The notes below the pieces were generated by a model. That model was not told where the DNA came from. It saw only the letters and a program-made list of their open reading frames with translations, and did no database searches. From assembly GCA_005281725.1 (NCBI GenBank), contig SSBO01000007.1, forward strand, positions 5,242,031 through 5,306,030: 64,000 nucleotides of DNA, written 5' to 3'. Positions within the stretch are counted from its first letter, which is position 1, and each line of letters opens with the position of its first letter. The stretch is from Wuchereria bancrofti. Taxonomy: Eukaryota; Nematoda; Chromadorea; Rhabditida; Onchocercidae. This document shows positions 50,415 through 64,000 of the stretch, one piece after another. The translations under genes were made by a program, and so were the position numbers.

Positions 50415-53400
50415 ATGCGAAAAACTAAAAGCTTTCGAATAATTCACCGGACTAACCTTTTCATCATTTATTTCATAATAATGAAAATTTCTTATTTAAT
50501 TTTGCGCGTTGCTCCATTTATTAATCTTTGACAAATTCGATCCCTTCAATATAACTTGTACTGATATTGAATTGAAATTCTGCTTTATTTTTCACTTTTT
50601 TAATGCATCTAAATTCATTTAAATTCCAATAGTATTAACTATATTAAAAGCACTACGAAAATACCAGATATTTCATTCCAAATACGTATGCTTTCGTACT
50701 CTATTGAGTTATCGAGACACAAAAACAAAGAACAGTGCCTGTAAGGGAAAGTATTATAGAAGTGATACAAATAAGAAACTATTAACAAGACTTGTTGGAA
50801 GAATCAAAATAATTTTATGGTATTTCGAAATAATTTTATATTAAATCCATAAGATAAAAATTTGTAGATGAATACTGTCTTATTTGAATATGCCTTAGAG
50901 AAACACAAAACTGTTTGAATTTGATATCTCAGTTAAGAAATCATTTCTCATCTTGCAATTGTAGCGAAGCTTATGTGCACTGTTTAAAATGTTACAATCT
51001 GTTGACAAAGAATATGGCATTGCTTAACACTTTGTAAATTGCGCCCACTTTTATTGTTAGGATTTTCCAGTCTGACAGTCAAACTTATATTCGATGGTTA
51101 GAAGGATGCAAGCTCTTTGTTCAATTAGCTTTCTCTCTCATAAACTAAATTACTTGCAATGTCGAAATATTGTGAAAGTCATTCAATCTGACAGTCACTC
51201 TTATGGACAGTTGACATAATACTCCGTAAAGTTTACTCACTGAAACTATGTAAGGAGTTAAAATCATCGTTTCAGCTCAATTTTTTGCATATTGCAAGCT
51301 TCAATTCAGTTCGTCTCAGTACTTACTCATTTACTTACTTAATTTACTTTCAACAAATGGCTTAGTACCAGCAGTAATAGTGGCGAGTGACTGTTATAAA
51401 GAGAAATTAGTGAACATCTAATGGACTGTTGGTACTGTAATATTCACTGTTCATTTCTTTCCTATTATTGTATAAGCACGGTATTGTACAACAACAATAA
51501 AGTTATTGTCAAGTTGTGGAATTACGGAGAGACAGGAACACATAATGCTAAATGCTAAAATGCTAAAACCTTTCCCTAATTGCAAAGATCAATCTTTTCG
51601 AGAGATTCAGTGAATTCAAAAATAACAATCATACCGTTAACAGAATATGCACTATTCAACTGTAAGTGGTTAACTTACAAGAGCGAATAAAGGAACTGAT
51701 AACAATCGAAGTAATTGATAATCATATAAGATGTTTTAATAATCATACTGTTACATCTGAAATTTTAACAATCATACCTTAAATAAGCCTCCGGGTCAAA
51801 TAATGAAAATTCGAAATTATTAAAAATCCTGAAAATCAAAATTTTCTGAATGATATAAATATTAATATGATTGCAGCAGAACTGCTTCGGGGTATAAGAA
51901 AAGAAAAAAGGATGTGAAACAAATTTGAAAGATTTGTTAGTAGCAGTCAGACTGCCAAATGCATATTGTCCCATTCTAGCATTATTGTTGACAAGCAATA
52001 ACAAACACCGCCGCTGCTGCATTTGTTAGTCCTTTCCGACTATCGAAATGGTACACTCACAACGTCAGGAAAAAGTATCATTTCCATTTCTAATCGATTT
52101 GTATTTTGAAATTATGTGCAAAACAAATACCAAACTTTGTGAAATATCCAAATGTATTGAAATTTTTCATAATGCAATACTGTAAAGAGAAAAAAATTCT
52201 CTAACGTCCATTTTCAATTCTAAGGTCACTCAGGTCAAGAAACTTCAGTGCTTTACGTTCATTTTTCAAATTCATCATGCAATGAACATTAAAAACAGCG
52301 ATGAGAAACAGAAATTCTTCAAGCATTCCGCAGATCGATACCCATTCCTCATAATTATTCCAGCTATAAATTACCTATTATTTCTATTTGCTCAACTAAT
52401 TATTTTTAAATATTTATTACTGCTTTGTAATATTTATGTATTTCATTGCTCTTTAAAAGATAAATGGAATAAATAAACAAAATGTATATATACATACTTA
52501 TAATAATAATAAACTTCATACATCTTCCTTCTTCACAAAGTTCATTTTAAGGTTTCAAATTTTCACAATTACCTAGAGTCTTCATTTTCTAACTGTCTTC
52601 CAGTCCTGATAAAGCTTTCCTTAACCCTGCTTTATTTTTATTTATTATTATTATTATTACTGTATAATTATTATTATTATTTTTATTTTTATTATTGCAA
52701 AATATATAAAATCATTGTTATCTTCTTCTGATAATTACAAAAGTTAGTTGTTAATGAAAACTAAGGTGGTTGAATTATCCGAAATGAGGAATCATTTTAA
52801 AAGAATATCAAAATGACACATATAAACAACTTATCTATGTAAAGTAAATGGAAAATGTAGACGAATGTCAGTTAGTATATTTATTCGTCAAATGCGAGAA
52901 AGTATTCTTCTCATTTTGGCGGTTTCGCTGAAGAAACTAATGAGAACAATCATTCATGTCTTTAAATTCATTCTCTTTTCAGTTGTGTAATTATTGAAAA
53001 AGTACCAAATATTGTTGCAATTTCTGCTGTTTTCTGTTTTCTTCTTTTTTTACACCGAAATGTTTTGTGTTACTTTTTATTGTAATTCGAAAGAAATGAA
53101 AATGTTTTGTTGACTGAATTGAATAAAAATTAAATAAATTATATAAATATAATGGCTAGCAAAAATTAATCTCTGAAAGGAAAAATATCGTTGTTGGCGA
53201 AATGTTCGCTCATAAAAAAGAAAGAATAAAGTTGAATGGCGAAGAAGAAAGAGAGAAAAAGGAGAAAAGAGAAAGGCAAAAAATTTTAAAGTGAATTTAT
53301 TAATAATAGTACTCAACGACAGCATTATTAATTTAAATCTTAATGATAGCAGTAAACTTATATATATGGCTCATTTATATAAATAAATATCTTAATCAGT

Positions 53401-54194
53401 TCTTTTTGATGTCAATAAGTTTAAATTAATCAAATTTAGATTTACAAATTCGGACCAAATCTAGCAATCACTATCAAATGCAAGTTTACTACTATCACTA
53501 CAATTTATACAACGATGTATCTCTTAATACTATTATTACGGGGTAATAATTCACTTAATTTTTTATCCTTTCTTTTTTATGAATGAACTTCGTCAACAAC
53601 GATATCTTTTCTTTCATAGAGTATATATATTCCTTTATAATAAATCCATAAATATACATACTTTCTCGCATGCATGTTTACAAACTTATCATTTTTGCAT
53701 ATGTCCAATATATTTATTACAAATATGCAGATGTAAACAAAAATATAAACAATAACAAAAATAATATATGAATAAAAAATATATAAAAACACTCTTAAAT
53801 TATTTCTACTCATTAGTTTCATATAAACAATTAATTCGCCACTTACTTACTTGTTTATTTATTCAACTGCAATGCATGATAAATAAACTAAACAAACAAA
53901 TATCCAAGACAAGCATCAGCTTGAGAAAAGGAATTGCATAGAGTTCCTTAACCATGATATATCCGTTTGATTAGTAATTTTGTGTTATGTGCTTGTCAGG
54001 TTGTTCGCTCACGCAAGACAGTTTTACGTCAAACTTAAGAATAGTTTAAATGTTTAACTTTTACTTGTTTTTTGCTCTCATTTTTAAATTATGTGGGAAA
54101 GTTGTATACATTTCGAGAAAAAATTAAACCAATGTACAAATTTCAGGCTCTCACGTAACAGATTAGAAGTTTTCATCTTATCAACAATCGTAGG
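50415..54194. other. AT-rich stretch with ATT microsatellites
   Basis: No confident coding exon. The 5' part of the membrane-protein gene probably lies here on the minus strand; 52022 down to about 51965 is a candidate first exon. Low-complexity ATT/TTA repeats occupy about 52630-52705. Minus-strand open frames at 53077-53325 and 53577-53822 are hydrophobic products of AT-rich DNA and are not called. Confidence 0.5.
52630..52705. repeat. ATT/TTA microsatellite
   Basis: Interrupted run of tta and attt units in AT-rich intergenic sequence. Confidence 0.8.
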
Positions 54195-55977
54195 ATGTCG
54201 TTAGATAGTAAGGTTTATTCGTGTGATACTCATAAATTATCAGAGATTTCTACTGCACCATTATATTTATTTTATTTTTTTTATGCACTTTTTTCTCAGT
54301 GTAAAAAAGAATGAATAAAGAAGAAAAATGCATAGATCTTCTCTCGTTCCTGTAACATACCTTTTCTTTTTTATATATGCAGAAGTTTTCGTGCAAATCT
54401 ACTTATCTATTTAGTCAAACTGTTGGCAGTAGTGATTATCTGCAACATACTTTTGTAATATTTTGTTGAATTTTACTAAGTTTTGTGCAGAACTTTTAGA
54501 TCATCTTTTCAATTTAAAGTTTGCTTCGAAAGAACTGCAGCGAAACTCAAAAAAATGTGAAAAAGAGGAAAAAGCAGAGAAGACGAAATTAACAAACGCA
54601 ATAAAGGTTTTTTTTTTCACGTGACATTTCTTTCGGTGTCAAGTTATGATATGAATAAGCAAAGCTAATGTTTAAGTTTCACGCATGCACTGATTTTACT
54701 TTTCTGATTTTCTATGATGCTTTTATCTTCAAAGAAATTCTGTTAAATTGGCATGTTGTTGCAGAAAGGTAATATGGAAGTAGCGCAGGTACATGCTGAA
54801 AATGCAATACGTAAAAAGAATGAAGCGTTGAATTATTTAAGGATGTCGGCACGAATTGACGCAGTAGCAGCACGTGTACAAGTTTGTTTTGTTTTTGCAT
54901 GTAGTAATCAGCTTTTAACATAAAAAAATTAGCAGACACTATTCAGTTATTTTGTAAAGTATATTTTCAAATACAGTAGTACGTTAATATCGAGAAAGTT
55001 TTGAACATTATGGTGTTTTTCTCACTCTCTTATTCACTTTAATTCTCAATATATTCGATGGAAATAAAAGAGACTGTTTATGCATCCCATTTGAAAAAAA
55101 AAGGCTTAGGATTATTTGGCATGGTGTAAAATGTTCACTTTTGCAGACGGCCGCTACACAAAAACGCGTAACTCAAAGTATGTCTGGTGTTGTGAAAGCA
55201 ATGGAATCGGCTTTACGCTCAATGAATTTGGAAAAAGTGCAAAATTTAATGGATCGTTTCGAGAAGGATTTCGAAAATTTAGATGTACAATCTGCTACAA
55301 TGGAAGGTTCGATGACAGCCACGACAACATTAAATGCACCTCAAGCACAAGTTAATGCTTTAATCCAAGAAGCGGCAGATAAGGCTGGGTATGTTTTCTT
55401 TTCCTACCGGTTGTTGGACCTTATCCTCTTTTCACCTTACATGAGCTGTTAGAAATTGTAGGATAACTTAACTTGGTAGTACCTTTTGTTAATATTACTA
55501 AATTGCATCTATATGCCAAACACAACTTAGGTCATGTTAATCATCCTACCACACATCTATTTTTTTTTTTCTGATTTATCTTTCCATCAGGTATGTGCAG
55601 TATTATTGCTTTGATGGCATGATGGTATCATTTTTTCTTTTTCCTGTTCCTCCACCTTTCTGCTCGACTTTTGTTAATATTTGATATTTCAACATATCTG
55701 ATTATTGGTGGGTAAAAAGTTTCTGGGATGATATTCAAATAAAAAATGAAACAACATAATTTTCAAACATTTTTACTTATTACGTAAACTTAACCGTAAA
55801 GAAAAACGAGGAATACTTTTCATGGCATATTTTTTCTTCAGTGCAAAAATGTAAAATTGCAGTTTGGAACTGAATATGGAAATGCCATCAACAGCATCAA
55901 TTGGTGGTAAAGTTTCAACATCGACAGCGGAGAATGACGAGCTGACACAACGTTTAGCAGCACTAAGACAAAATTGA
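54195..55977 (+). CDS. did-2: CHMP1/DID-2, ESCRT-III-associated protein
   Basis: Cytosolic protein recruited to endosomes, where it regulates Vps4-driven disassembly of ESCRT-III. Five exons (54195-54207, 54500-54606, 54765-54881, 55147-55388, 55863-55977) give 197 residues; human CHMP1B has 199. The first coding exon is only 13 bases (MSLD plus one base) and joins [12 protein letters not shown], matching the family N-terminus. Further signatures are [58 protein letters not shown] and [12 protein letters not shown]. The C-terminus [13 protein letters not shown] carries the MIT-interacting motif (leucine-arginine-leucine pattern) that binds the Vps4 MIT domain. An AATAAA near 56328 is a candidate polyadenylation signal. 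Confidence 0.95.
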
Positions 55978-57291
55978 CATGAGAAATCTCCTATTATAAT
56001 GATTAATGAACTCGTACGGTAGTATTGGATATATTCCATTGACGAGACATTTTCACACCTTGAATTGCTGAATTATTTCACAAAGTCTAACCTCGTTTTC
56101 ACTTAAAATCTAATCGATTTTGTAAATAGTCCATTCCAGGTAACAGCGTCTTCTGCTTTCGTCTCCAAAAGTGACCTATCTGTTAATCCTAAAAGTTTTT
56201 TTTTTCATTCTTTTCCCAGATGTAGGGTAAATGCAAAGTGAGCGTCCAGACAGTTTCAGTTTCAGCAAGTTGTATCGAATGCGATCAATTTACAGTTTGT
56301 GGGAAGGATTCCATGTGATCGAAATAATAAATTTTGAATTATTGGGAATATTATTTCGGGATAGTTAGGGAGGTCCCTTTTTCGTCATGTTTGATTTTGA
56401 AGGTGTATCTCTTCGGTTTCTGTGAAGAGACGATCTTTAATGAAATAAGTTGGTAGCATTTCGCTGTTACGTTCCTGTCAGATGTTGCTTTAGAAATGTT
56501 AACTCTATTAACTTGTAAGTTGTTCTTGTAAATTCCATGCTAGTTTTCATTGTATTTAAGCTGAACTTAGTAAAATATTTTGCTCTCGATCTGAGGTTTA
56601 TACGAAATAGTAAAATGTTCCCTTAACTCAGCCTTAGATCACTACCGTGTATTATCAATCCAGTCGTATTACGAGGAAAAGCCTGCGATGATTATTAAAA
56701 TGTTGGCGCACATCAATTTGTTTACATGACGCTAAAGTTGTTACATTAGAGGACCGGAGACGATTAGCTTAGGTTAAGGAATTTGATATGGAGATTCTGA
56801 TTGTATTTTCGGTTGAAATGACCGTCAGTCAAAAAATTCTGTTAATGTGCTTAATTTTTCCTTAAAATTAACTGCAGTTTGCTACTTTTGAAACTTTGAA
56901 GCTTCTCTGTATTCCGTAGATCATAGTATGTTTACTAATTCATTCGTCCGTCAAATTTTATGCTACCAAAACTAGAGTGATGGCAGTCTCTGTAGAATAG
57001 TTTATAGTTCTCTTTCAAGATTTTTTTTAAAAAATTTAAACTGTAAAGCAGTCGAGTCATTTTGCAATATCTTTATTTCGAAATTCATAATAGGTGAGTG
57101 TATATAATGTAACTTCTATAATCACTGTCGTTTGCTGTTCAAATCCGAAGTATTGATTATTCTATGATCTGTAAGGAGGAACAAATACGAAGTACTGGCA
57201 AGTTTAGCTTTAATTCATATCAATTTACCATAATAATAATCTGTTGATGATGTTGTTTTGTCATTACTATCATTGCTAGCATGACTTGTTC
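55978..57291. other. Convergent intergenic region
   Basis: 3' untranslated region of the DID-2 gene on the left and of the coiled-coil gene (minus strand) on the right. No additional coding exon was seen. Confidence 0.5.
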
Positions 57292-60200
57292 CTATTGTAT
57301 TGAGTTATTCAACATTCTCCAATAGACAACAATTGAACAAGGAAAAGCTAAAGAACGAAAATAATTTTCTAATTTAATTAAATTGATTACCATAATTTTT
57401 TGTTTAATATTATTACATATTGTTAATAACTTTCTTGCTTCATCCTTTAAATTATTTTGATCAACATAATTGCCATCAACAATACACGGTAATTGTTGAA
57501 CATTTTGCACCGAATTAGAAATTAGTTGTAATATTTCTATAAACTAAAATTATGAAATTTTTTTTGTAACAAAAGTAAGGAATGAAAATTATAATATAAA
57601 TTGCTTCCTAACTTATAATATATTGGGTAAAAATAACAGTAATAATTATTACTATTTTAATTATTAATTATTGCAACAAATTTCTTTATTACTAACTTCT
57701 AATTAAATCAGTTCTCCAGTCCCTGTACATTTCTTGATTTAATCATTTCTTGACTTTTAAGTCCAAATTGTTCAATCGTAAAAAAATTAATAGTTTCTGA
57801 TTACGTAAATATCTCTAATTTTATCCATTTGGGTTTATACGGAGCTTTTTTTTCAGTTTTTTATTTTAATGTAAAGCTTTTTTCCATAGAAGAGAAACAT
57901 TGACCTTGTTATCATCATCCGATATTTTTGATGCAAATACAGACGGCACCTACAATTTGCTTTATCAATTCATCAACATCAAAAAATGACTCCATAAGTA
58001 AGCAATATAATAAAAGATTGTTCAGCTTTATATTATTAACATTTGGTAAATTACATTCCTTTTTTTTGAAAAATTTCATTTTTAATTAAAATTGAAGAAA
58101 AAAGGATTGACAAATAGAAGTAGTAGTTTTATTTTACATATTATAAATATCATAAAATTTTACATATATATTATAAAGTTTTTTACCTCCGATGAAGTAA
58201 TACCATATGCAATAGAAAGGTTGTAATTATTGCCAACAATATCATCGATTACAGTAAGATTCGTTTTCGTTTTATGAAGCTACAAATATTTTAAGTGAAG
58301 AAGATTGGATAGTTTTAGCTGTGTTGTTAAAAACAATTTTGAGATCATATTGTGATTTAACAGTGATAAAAGTGATTTTAAATGATGCTGTAATAAAGAA
58401 AAAATCATAAAATCGAAAAAAAAAGTCGTTTATTATAACGAAAAAAGAAAAGAATTTATTTTGTAAGATTTTTATCAAAACTATTTTCTTTTAATGATAA
58501 ACACTATCTTACGCAGATTAAGTTATAATTAACCGTCTGTTCAATATTATCAAAATAAATTTCCGATAAATAAGATGTCGATGCTTCAATGAGTGATCGT
58601 CCAACACACTGGATGAAAAATTTTTACAATTTAAAAAATAAAAGGAAAAAGTTCCACCTTTTTTTAAAATTCTTAAGAACTTTTAGAGTCTAGAATGGAA
58701 GAAATTTACATTTTTTTCGAAGAAATTAAACATTTTTTCTAAATTTCAAGAACTTTTTGGAGTTTAAACTAGTTTTTGAATTGGCGAGAAAATTAAAAAT
58801 TTGAAACATTCAATATCAAAAAACAATTTTAAATATTACTTGGAGAAAAATTATATCCCATTCAAGTTTATTCAATTTCTGCTGAATTTCCATTTCATCA
58901 AATGCTAATTCATTCATTCGATGTGATAAGTCATCAGTGTAATACTGACACATGCTTTTCAAAAATTCAATTCGATGCTTATAATCTCTCTTGATTTTGC
59001 AAATTCTGTTATACAACTGAATTTGAGGAAAAAATGAAATTCCTATTTGAGAATTAGCGAGAAAAAAATAATAATGTATTTCAGTTGTGATTTGAATTGT
59101 AAAGGTTTGTTATTAATTTGGATTGTTTACGCTTACATTTTTGTTAAAATTATCAAAAAATTACATTTTTACATTTTTTTGCTGTTAAAATTACATTTTT
59201 GCTAATTTTAATGGGATTAAACCTTTGAATAAATCATATTTTAAGTTATATATTAATGATCAATTTTAATGTAATTTGACCATTTTAACATAAATTTGTT
59301 AAAAATCACATAATTCCCACATACAAATGTAGTTCTCAATAAATATTAATTTAAAAATTTTAATTATCATAAATATCTCTTGCTTACTTATGATTATTAG
59401 CATTACCTAAGATTATCCGGCTGTACACTTACAACTGTTCTCGACAATGGGACTCTACACCAGCATACAGTTGTAAATCGACAAATGATTACTTATAAAA
59501 TTTAATTCTTTTTTTTAATGAAATATTAAAATTGTGCAAATGTTATAATATTTAATATGATTATTATGATTATACAATCATTTGCTTCAGTTAAATCATT
59601 CAAAATATATATAAATATATATGTAACTAAATTTATCAAAAATTGCATAATTTCCGTATACAATTAAAATTCTAAATGGCTGTTAATTTGAATACTTTAA
59701 TTACTCTCATATATATCTATTTATTGCTTGCAATTATCATAAAATTATGATCATTAATTTTTTTTTCTTAAGTAAAAAATTTTTGTTTAAACTATCACAT
59801 TTACGAAAATTATGTAATTGCTCAAATATTAAAAATATCAACAGCAAATATGTTCAGAAAAGAATGCAAGAAATAATGAAGTATAATATAGCAACGTATG
59901 GAAAGTAAAAGAAATTCCTTTCTTCTGTAGTTAAACTAACTTCATTAAATTCTCGATTGATTTCACTGCTGAAATTTGAAAATTCAGTTTCAATCGCTCT
60001 ATTTACTTCATTTTGACGTTCCACTGACTTACGTGCCTTAATGTTAATGAGTAAAAGTTATTTGCGAGCCTTAGTACAAATCATTAGTTAAAAAAATTTG
60101 ATCAAAATTCAAGAGCATCAGTTGCTCGGAAAGATGTCACATTCTTGCTGAAACTAAGCTAATATTTCATTCTTCATTAATTCAGTTAACATTTCAAATC

Positions 60201-60561
60201 GCTATTAATTTATACTTATTTGAAAAACAAAATCATATTAGTATAAGCAAGATTATTTCAAAGTTTTAATTGCTTAGTAAATTACAGTATATGTTTAACG
60301 TTTTTTTTAGAATTTTTGGGGACTTCGTTGTTGCTTAACTTAGCGACAATTCTATTATACTGAATGATGAATCAAATTATAAATTTTTATTGAAATTTGT
60401 AATTGACAATCATTTATCCCAAAAAAGCTGTCAAAGAAAAAAGTGACAGAAATCTTTAGCATTTTATAAATTCCGTAATTCTAAAAAACATTTTTACTCA
60501 TATTTATTACTTTTTTAATAATATCAACAGCATTCTTCAATAGAGCATCCATTTTCTTCAT
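57292..60561 (-). CDS. Coiled-coil protein of unknown function, all-phase-0 introns
   Basis: Seven exons (60561-60511, 60036-59941, 59016-58840, 58608-58534, 58279-58187, 57989-57954, 57543-57292) give 259 residues. Every intron is phase 0 and every exon length is a multiple of three. The N-terminal two thirds is charged and helical with heptad-like spacing (KSVERQNEVNRAIETEF, EINREFNELYNRICKIKRDY, LSHRMNELAFDEMEIQQKLN). It recalls the B-box-associated coiled coil of TRIM proteins, but no RING, B-box or NHL domain was found nearby. The C-terminal part includes DELIKQIFIEILQLI and ends NNSIQ. No signal peptide or membrane helix is evident. The 36-base exon at 57989-57954 has a weak acceptor (TGGAG). 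The ATG at 60561 is the first plausible start; an upstream exon cannot be excluded. Confidence 0.7.
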
Positions 60562-63500
60562 TTTGATTATTCTAAATGATAGCTTAATTAGAAATATTTA
60601 ATTAGTAAAATATTTATAAAAAGATATCGGCAAGAATTGCAAAATTTTCAACGAAAATTTATGAATATTTCTTTGCCTTACTTTTTTATGTAAAAGCAAA
60701 ATCAAAAAAAAAAAAAAAATCTAATGAAACAACAAATGTCATCTATCTCTTTTACATCATTAAATTTAACCAGTGTGAACTGTATTACCGCCAACAATGA
60801 AACAAACCAATTGATTTAAAGAGAAAAGCAACAAAAAAAAAGAGAATATTTCAACTCTTAGCATCAATTTGTCAATTAGTTTGTCCGAGGTTTATTGTGA
60901 TTTTAGGAAGTTTATTTACAATTGATCTTTGATATTCGATTCTATTACATTAAAATTTTTATAACAAGACGAATTAAAACTGAATGAAATAAGTGAAACG
61001 ATTTTAATTAGTAGTAAATTTATTTGAGTTTTTTTTATTTAACATAGGACATAAGTGAACTATTATCATTAATAACAGATATAAAGATATTATCAATGAA
61101 ATGGGTATATTAAACAAAATATTACGAATGAATAATATTCAATAAATTATAGAAACTCCAAGAAATTCCAATGTAATAACACTTATTGTTAATAGCTATT
61201 TAAAAGGTTTTTAAATTAGCACTATAAATGATTTCTTTGTTTATATTTTCCAAACTTTTATATCCTTAAATATGCAAATTTCTTCTGAATTCATTCTAGA
61301 TTTATGCATTTCAAAACCACTTGGACGAAAGAATGCGACAGCTATCGAATGATGAGACATCACATTAAAGTGATAAAAAAAATCAACAATTGATAGTTTC
61401 ACAAAAACAGAAAAAAAAGATTAAAGCTGTTCATTGAAACGCTTGTTATCCTCGTTGGCAAAAGATTTTCATATACTTTCTGCGCATATCTTATTCCATT
61501 ACAGTAATTTTTTCTTATTTCCTCCTTCATACTATATTGCCTCTTTCTTAATTTTACAAAATACTCATTAAAAAAGTGATAAGAAGTTTTAAGTTATGAT
61601 ATCATTTGTTATGATATGAACAGTCTTAATCTTTTAGAAACAAAACGAAACGATAGTAATAATAAATAGCAATAATAATATGTTAACTAATACTATCAAT
61701 TTAGTACAATAAAAAATAATTAAATATTATTGATTTACCAGAATAAGTTAGTTTCATGATGATGAATTGTTAATAAACATGCGCCACAATTTCAACCTTT
61801 TTGTTCACTAAGTAAAGTAATACGGTAAGCAATGTCTCTCCGCCCTTTCTTCTGAGGTGATTGACAATGAATAATGAATGTCCTTGAAAAACGAATTGTG
61901 GTACCACCCGCCCTCAGTTGCTGTCTGTGTATGATTTAAGCATCATCGGCGCAATAGTCCTTTTTCCTCCTCCCTCAATCGTCCATTTCAGTCACGCCCG
62001 ATAGAATGCAATATTAGCCACTTAAGGCAATCGTATCAAATGGTTTGCGTGCTGCAAGAAATTTTCTAAAAATTTTCCTCTTAGCATCCTAAAAATGACG
62101 CGGTGACGTCAACAAAATTGTTTAATTTTATATCAGACTTTTTTCTTATTCACCCAAAAAGTGAAAAAAAAAGAAAAAGAATAAAAGAAAAAAGGTTAGT
62201 GTAGAGAGTAATAAAAAACAAAAATTAGTAACACTGTCAATTAGTTAATTAAAGCAATATTATCACAACAACAGCTAGCAATAAAAGAAAATAAGATTAA
62301 GAGAAAGAATAAGTGGAAAAATATTAAAAATTTTTACCCTCAAACAATTATATCAGGAAATTTTCGTCTATTAAAGTAAGTTTATCTCATCATTCATCAT
62401 TCTCTTTTTATTTCTTTTCTATCATTTTCATTTAACTTTCACTCGGATTTATTATTATTTGGATAATTAAATATCAACGGATTCTTAAATGAAGTGATAG
62501 ATATGGCATATTTCAAAATGGCTTTTATTTTAGAATGATAGTTTTATTTGCATGTGACACGCGACTGACATTAAACTATATTTATTATCTACAGTTCTTT
62601 TTTCTTCTTTGGCATGCAAACAATTTGCGTGTCCATATTATATTGGCAGCAAGAATAATAATGATAGTGATAGTGGTAGTGATAATGATAATGATAATGG
62701 CAATGTTTAGCAACAAGTAATAGCATTGCAAATTAAGACAATAGAAGGTATTAATGACTTATTAACAGTACCAACGAATAATATTTAAGAGGAATAATAT
62801 AACTTATTTCGAAAGTAAAATTAAAATTCAATGACATCCATGAAAACTTATTAAGCTCAAAAATTAATTAGTAAAGACACTGCAAACGATTAGTATAAAT
62901 AGTTAATTAAAAATAAGAGAAGAAACGAGTGAATAAAATTTGAAAATATTTTATTAACTAGAAAAATTTAAATTAATTAACAAAATAAATGAAGTGCTTT
63001 GTGGAATAAAAATGTTGCAAAATACCTAATTGATCTCTAACTTACTAAAATCATTGGAATTATTATTTGTCTAATTATTCTTCAATCCTAAGAATAATCA
63101 CAGTCAATTACTTTTTGTTCATTTAATTTGAACTAAAAAAGTGTTTTGATACAAGCAAATCCATAGTAAGTAAAGTTTTTACTTAATAAAATTAAATTTG
63201 GAATTATTTCGAGGAAAATCCTACATTAGTTTATTCATGTAATGATTAATAACCGTTGATGGTATTTGAAAATATTTAAATTTATTGCATCTCTATTTCA
63301 TTCATCATAATTTATCTTTTTATCAAGATTAATTCAAATTGAAATTTGATATATTTTTAGATTTTGAACTGTTAATAATGCTCAGCAAATATGTATGCCA
63401 ATAAGCGACGACAACGAAATTTTAAACGGTTTGCAATATTGAATTTTCGTTTTTTTTCTATTTTGGTTTTTTAATTATCATTAGGAAATGATGAACTACA

Positions 63501-64000
63501 CCTACCATTTTATTTAAATATGAAGCAAAACTCTAATGTTTTTTATCTATTATTGATGACACTTATTCCAACCCATCATGCACTTAGACATAATATCTGT
63601 CACAATATCTGCTACAATCGTATAAAAAGCAGTTGCTTTTTTTTAACAATAATAAATTTCAACTCTAAATACTTGCTATAGATCTGTAAGCATATGGCAA
63701 TAAATACTGTAACTACCAAGTACAGTGAGTAATAATGAATACCGTAACTAGTAAGTACAGTTACTAATAACAATATCGTAGCTAGTGGCCACTGGTTTGT
63801 GGAAATAACATCATGCAGTCTTACCAATCAAATAACGAATTAGCAAAAAGTTACAAAAAGAAAAAATGGGAAGGAATGAGTGCAATGAAAAGTATGTCTA
63901 GAAATATTAAGCTTAGATGGTATGATGATTACAAATGATATGATAAGTTATAGACTAGTTGAGAAATAAGATAAGTAGAACAATATCATAATTCAAAGTT
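60562..64000. other. AT-rich right end without recognised genes
   Basis: Only short open frames (for example 62535-62720 + and 63612-63827 -) with no domain features. Small repeats include GATAAT units near 62670-62700 and a degenerate duplication at about 63705-63785. A relatively GC-rich pocket near 61830-62000 is not coding as far as I can see. If the coiled-coil protein has RING or B-box exons, they would be expected here on the minus strand, but none were found. Confidence 0.5.
63705..63785. repeat. Degenerate duplication around gtaact-aagtacag
   Basis: Blocks of the form taccgtaactagtaagtaca recur about two to three times with small differences in otherwise plain AT-rich sequence. Confidence 0.6.

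Noticed and set aside
55116..55355. 79-codon plus-strand frame in the CHMP1 region
   Set aside because: Alternative-frame shadow of CHMP1 exon 4.
57120..57160. Sequence resembling a tRNA B-box (gttcaaatcc)
   Set aside because: No matching A-box, acceptor stem or anticodon arm could be drawn around it.

Overview
The window is AT-rich eukaryotic DNA with many small exons. They are joined by GT-AG introns whose acceptors mostly read TTTCAG or TTTTAG. The encoded proteins (a levamisole-type acetylcholine receptor subunit, an AGO-clade Argonaute, a stand-alone PHM enzyme, a DID-2-like ESCRT protein) point to a parasitic nematode. Base composition, intron style and protein character suggest the filarial/spirurid group; this is inference, as no search could be run. 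I rebuilt gene models by hand from splice-site phase and family resemblance. Every multi-exon model below keeps one open frame across all its junctions. No rRNA, convincing tRNA, CRISPR array, transposase or virus-like gene was seen.

Layout: pyruvate kinase (+, 869-4027, 5' end missing), then about 7.4 kb without a recognisable gene. Next come a non-alpha nicotinic receptor subunit (+, 11439-15296) and a 360-residue protein with two copies of one domain (-, 16723-18421). These are followed by a full DEDH Argonaute in 21 exons (+, 19873-27676) and peptidylglycine alpha-hydroxylating monooxygenase (-, 29367-32999). After a 3 kb gap lie a CSRNP/AXUD1-family nuclear protein (-, 36022-37913), a KATNIP (KIAA0556)-type ciliary protein (-, 39159-44304, 5' end open) and a small secreted protein of unknown function (-, 45362-46381). 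The right third holds a single-pass membrane protein of unknown function (-, 47463-49934, 5' end open), CHMP1/DID-2 (+, 54195-55977) and a 259-residue coiled-coil protein whose introns are all phase 0 (-, 57292-60561). The last 3.4 kb is AT-rich with short repeats and no recognised gene.

The genes do not form an obvious pathway; this looks like an ordinary stretch of nematode chromosome with genes on both strands. Neuromuscular/neuropeptide genes (receptor subunit, PHM), small-RNA silencing (Argonaute), cilium/microtubule biology (KATNIP) and endosomal sorting (CHMP1) are interleaved.

The most striking structure is a pair of 402-bp inverted repeats (about 98 percent identical, no length difference) in the two introns flanking one 207-bp exon of the membrane-protein gene. 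In the pre-mRNA these introns would pair. That arrangement is known to favour exon circularisation, exon skipping and RNA editing.
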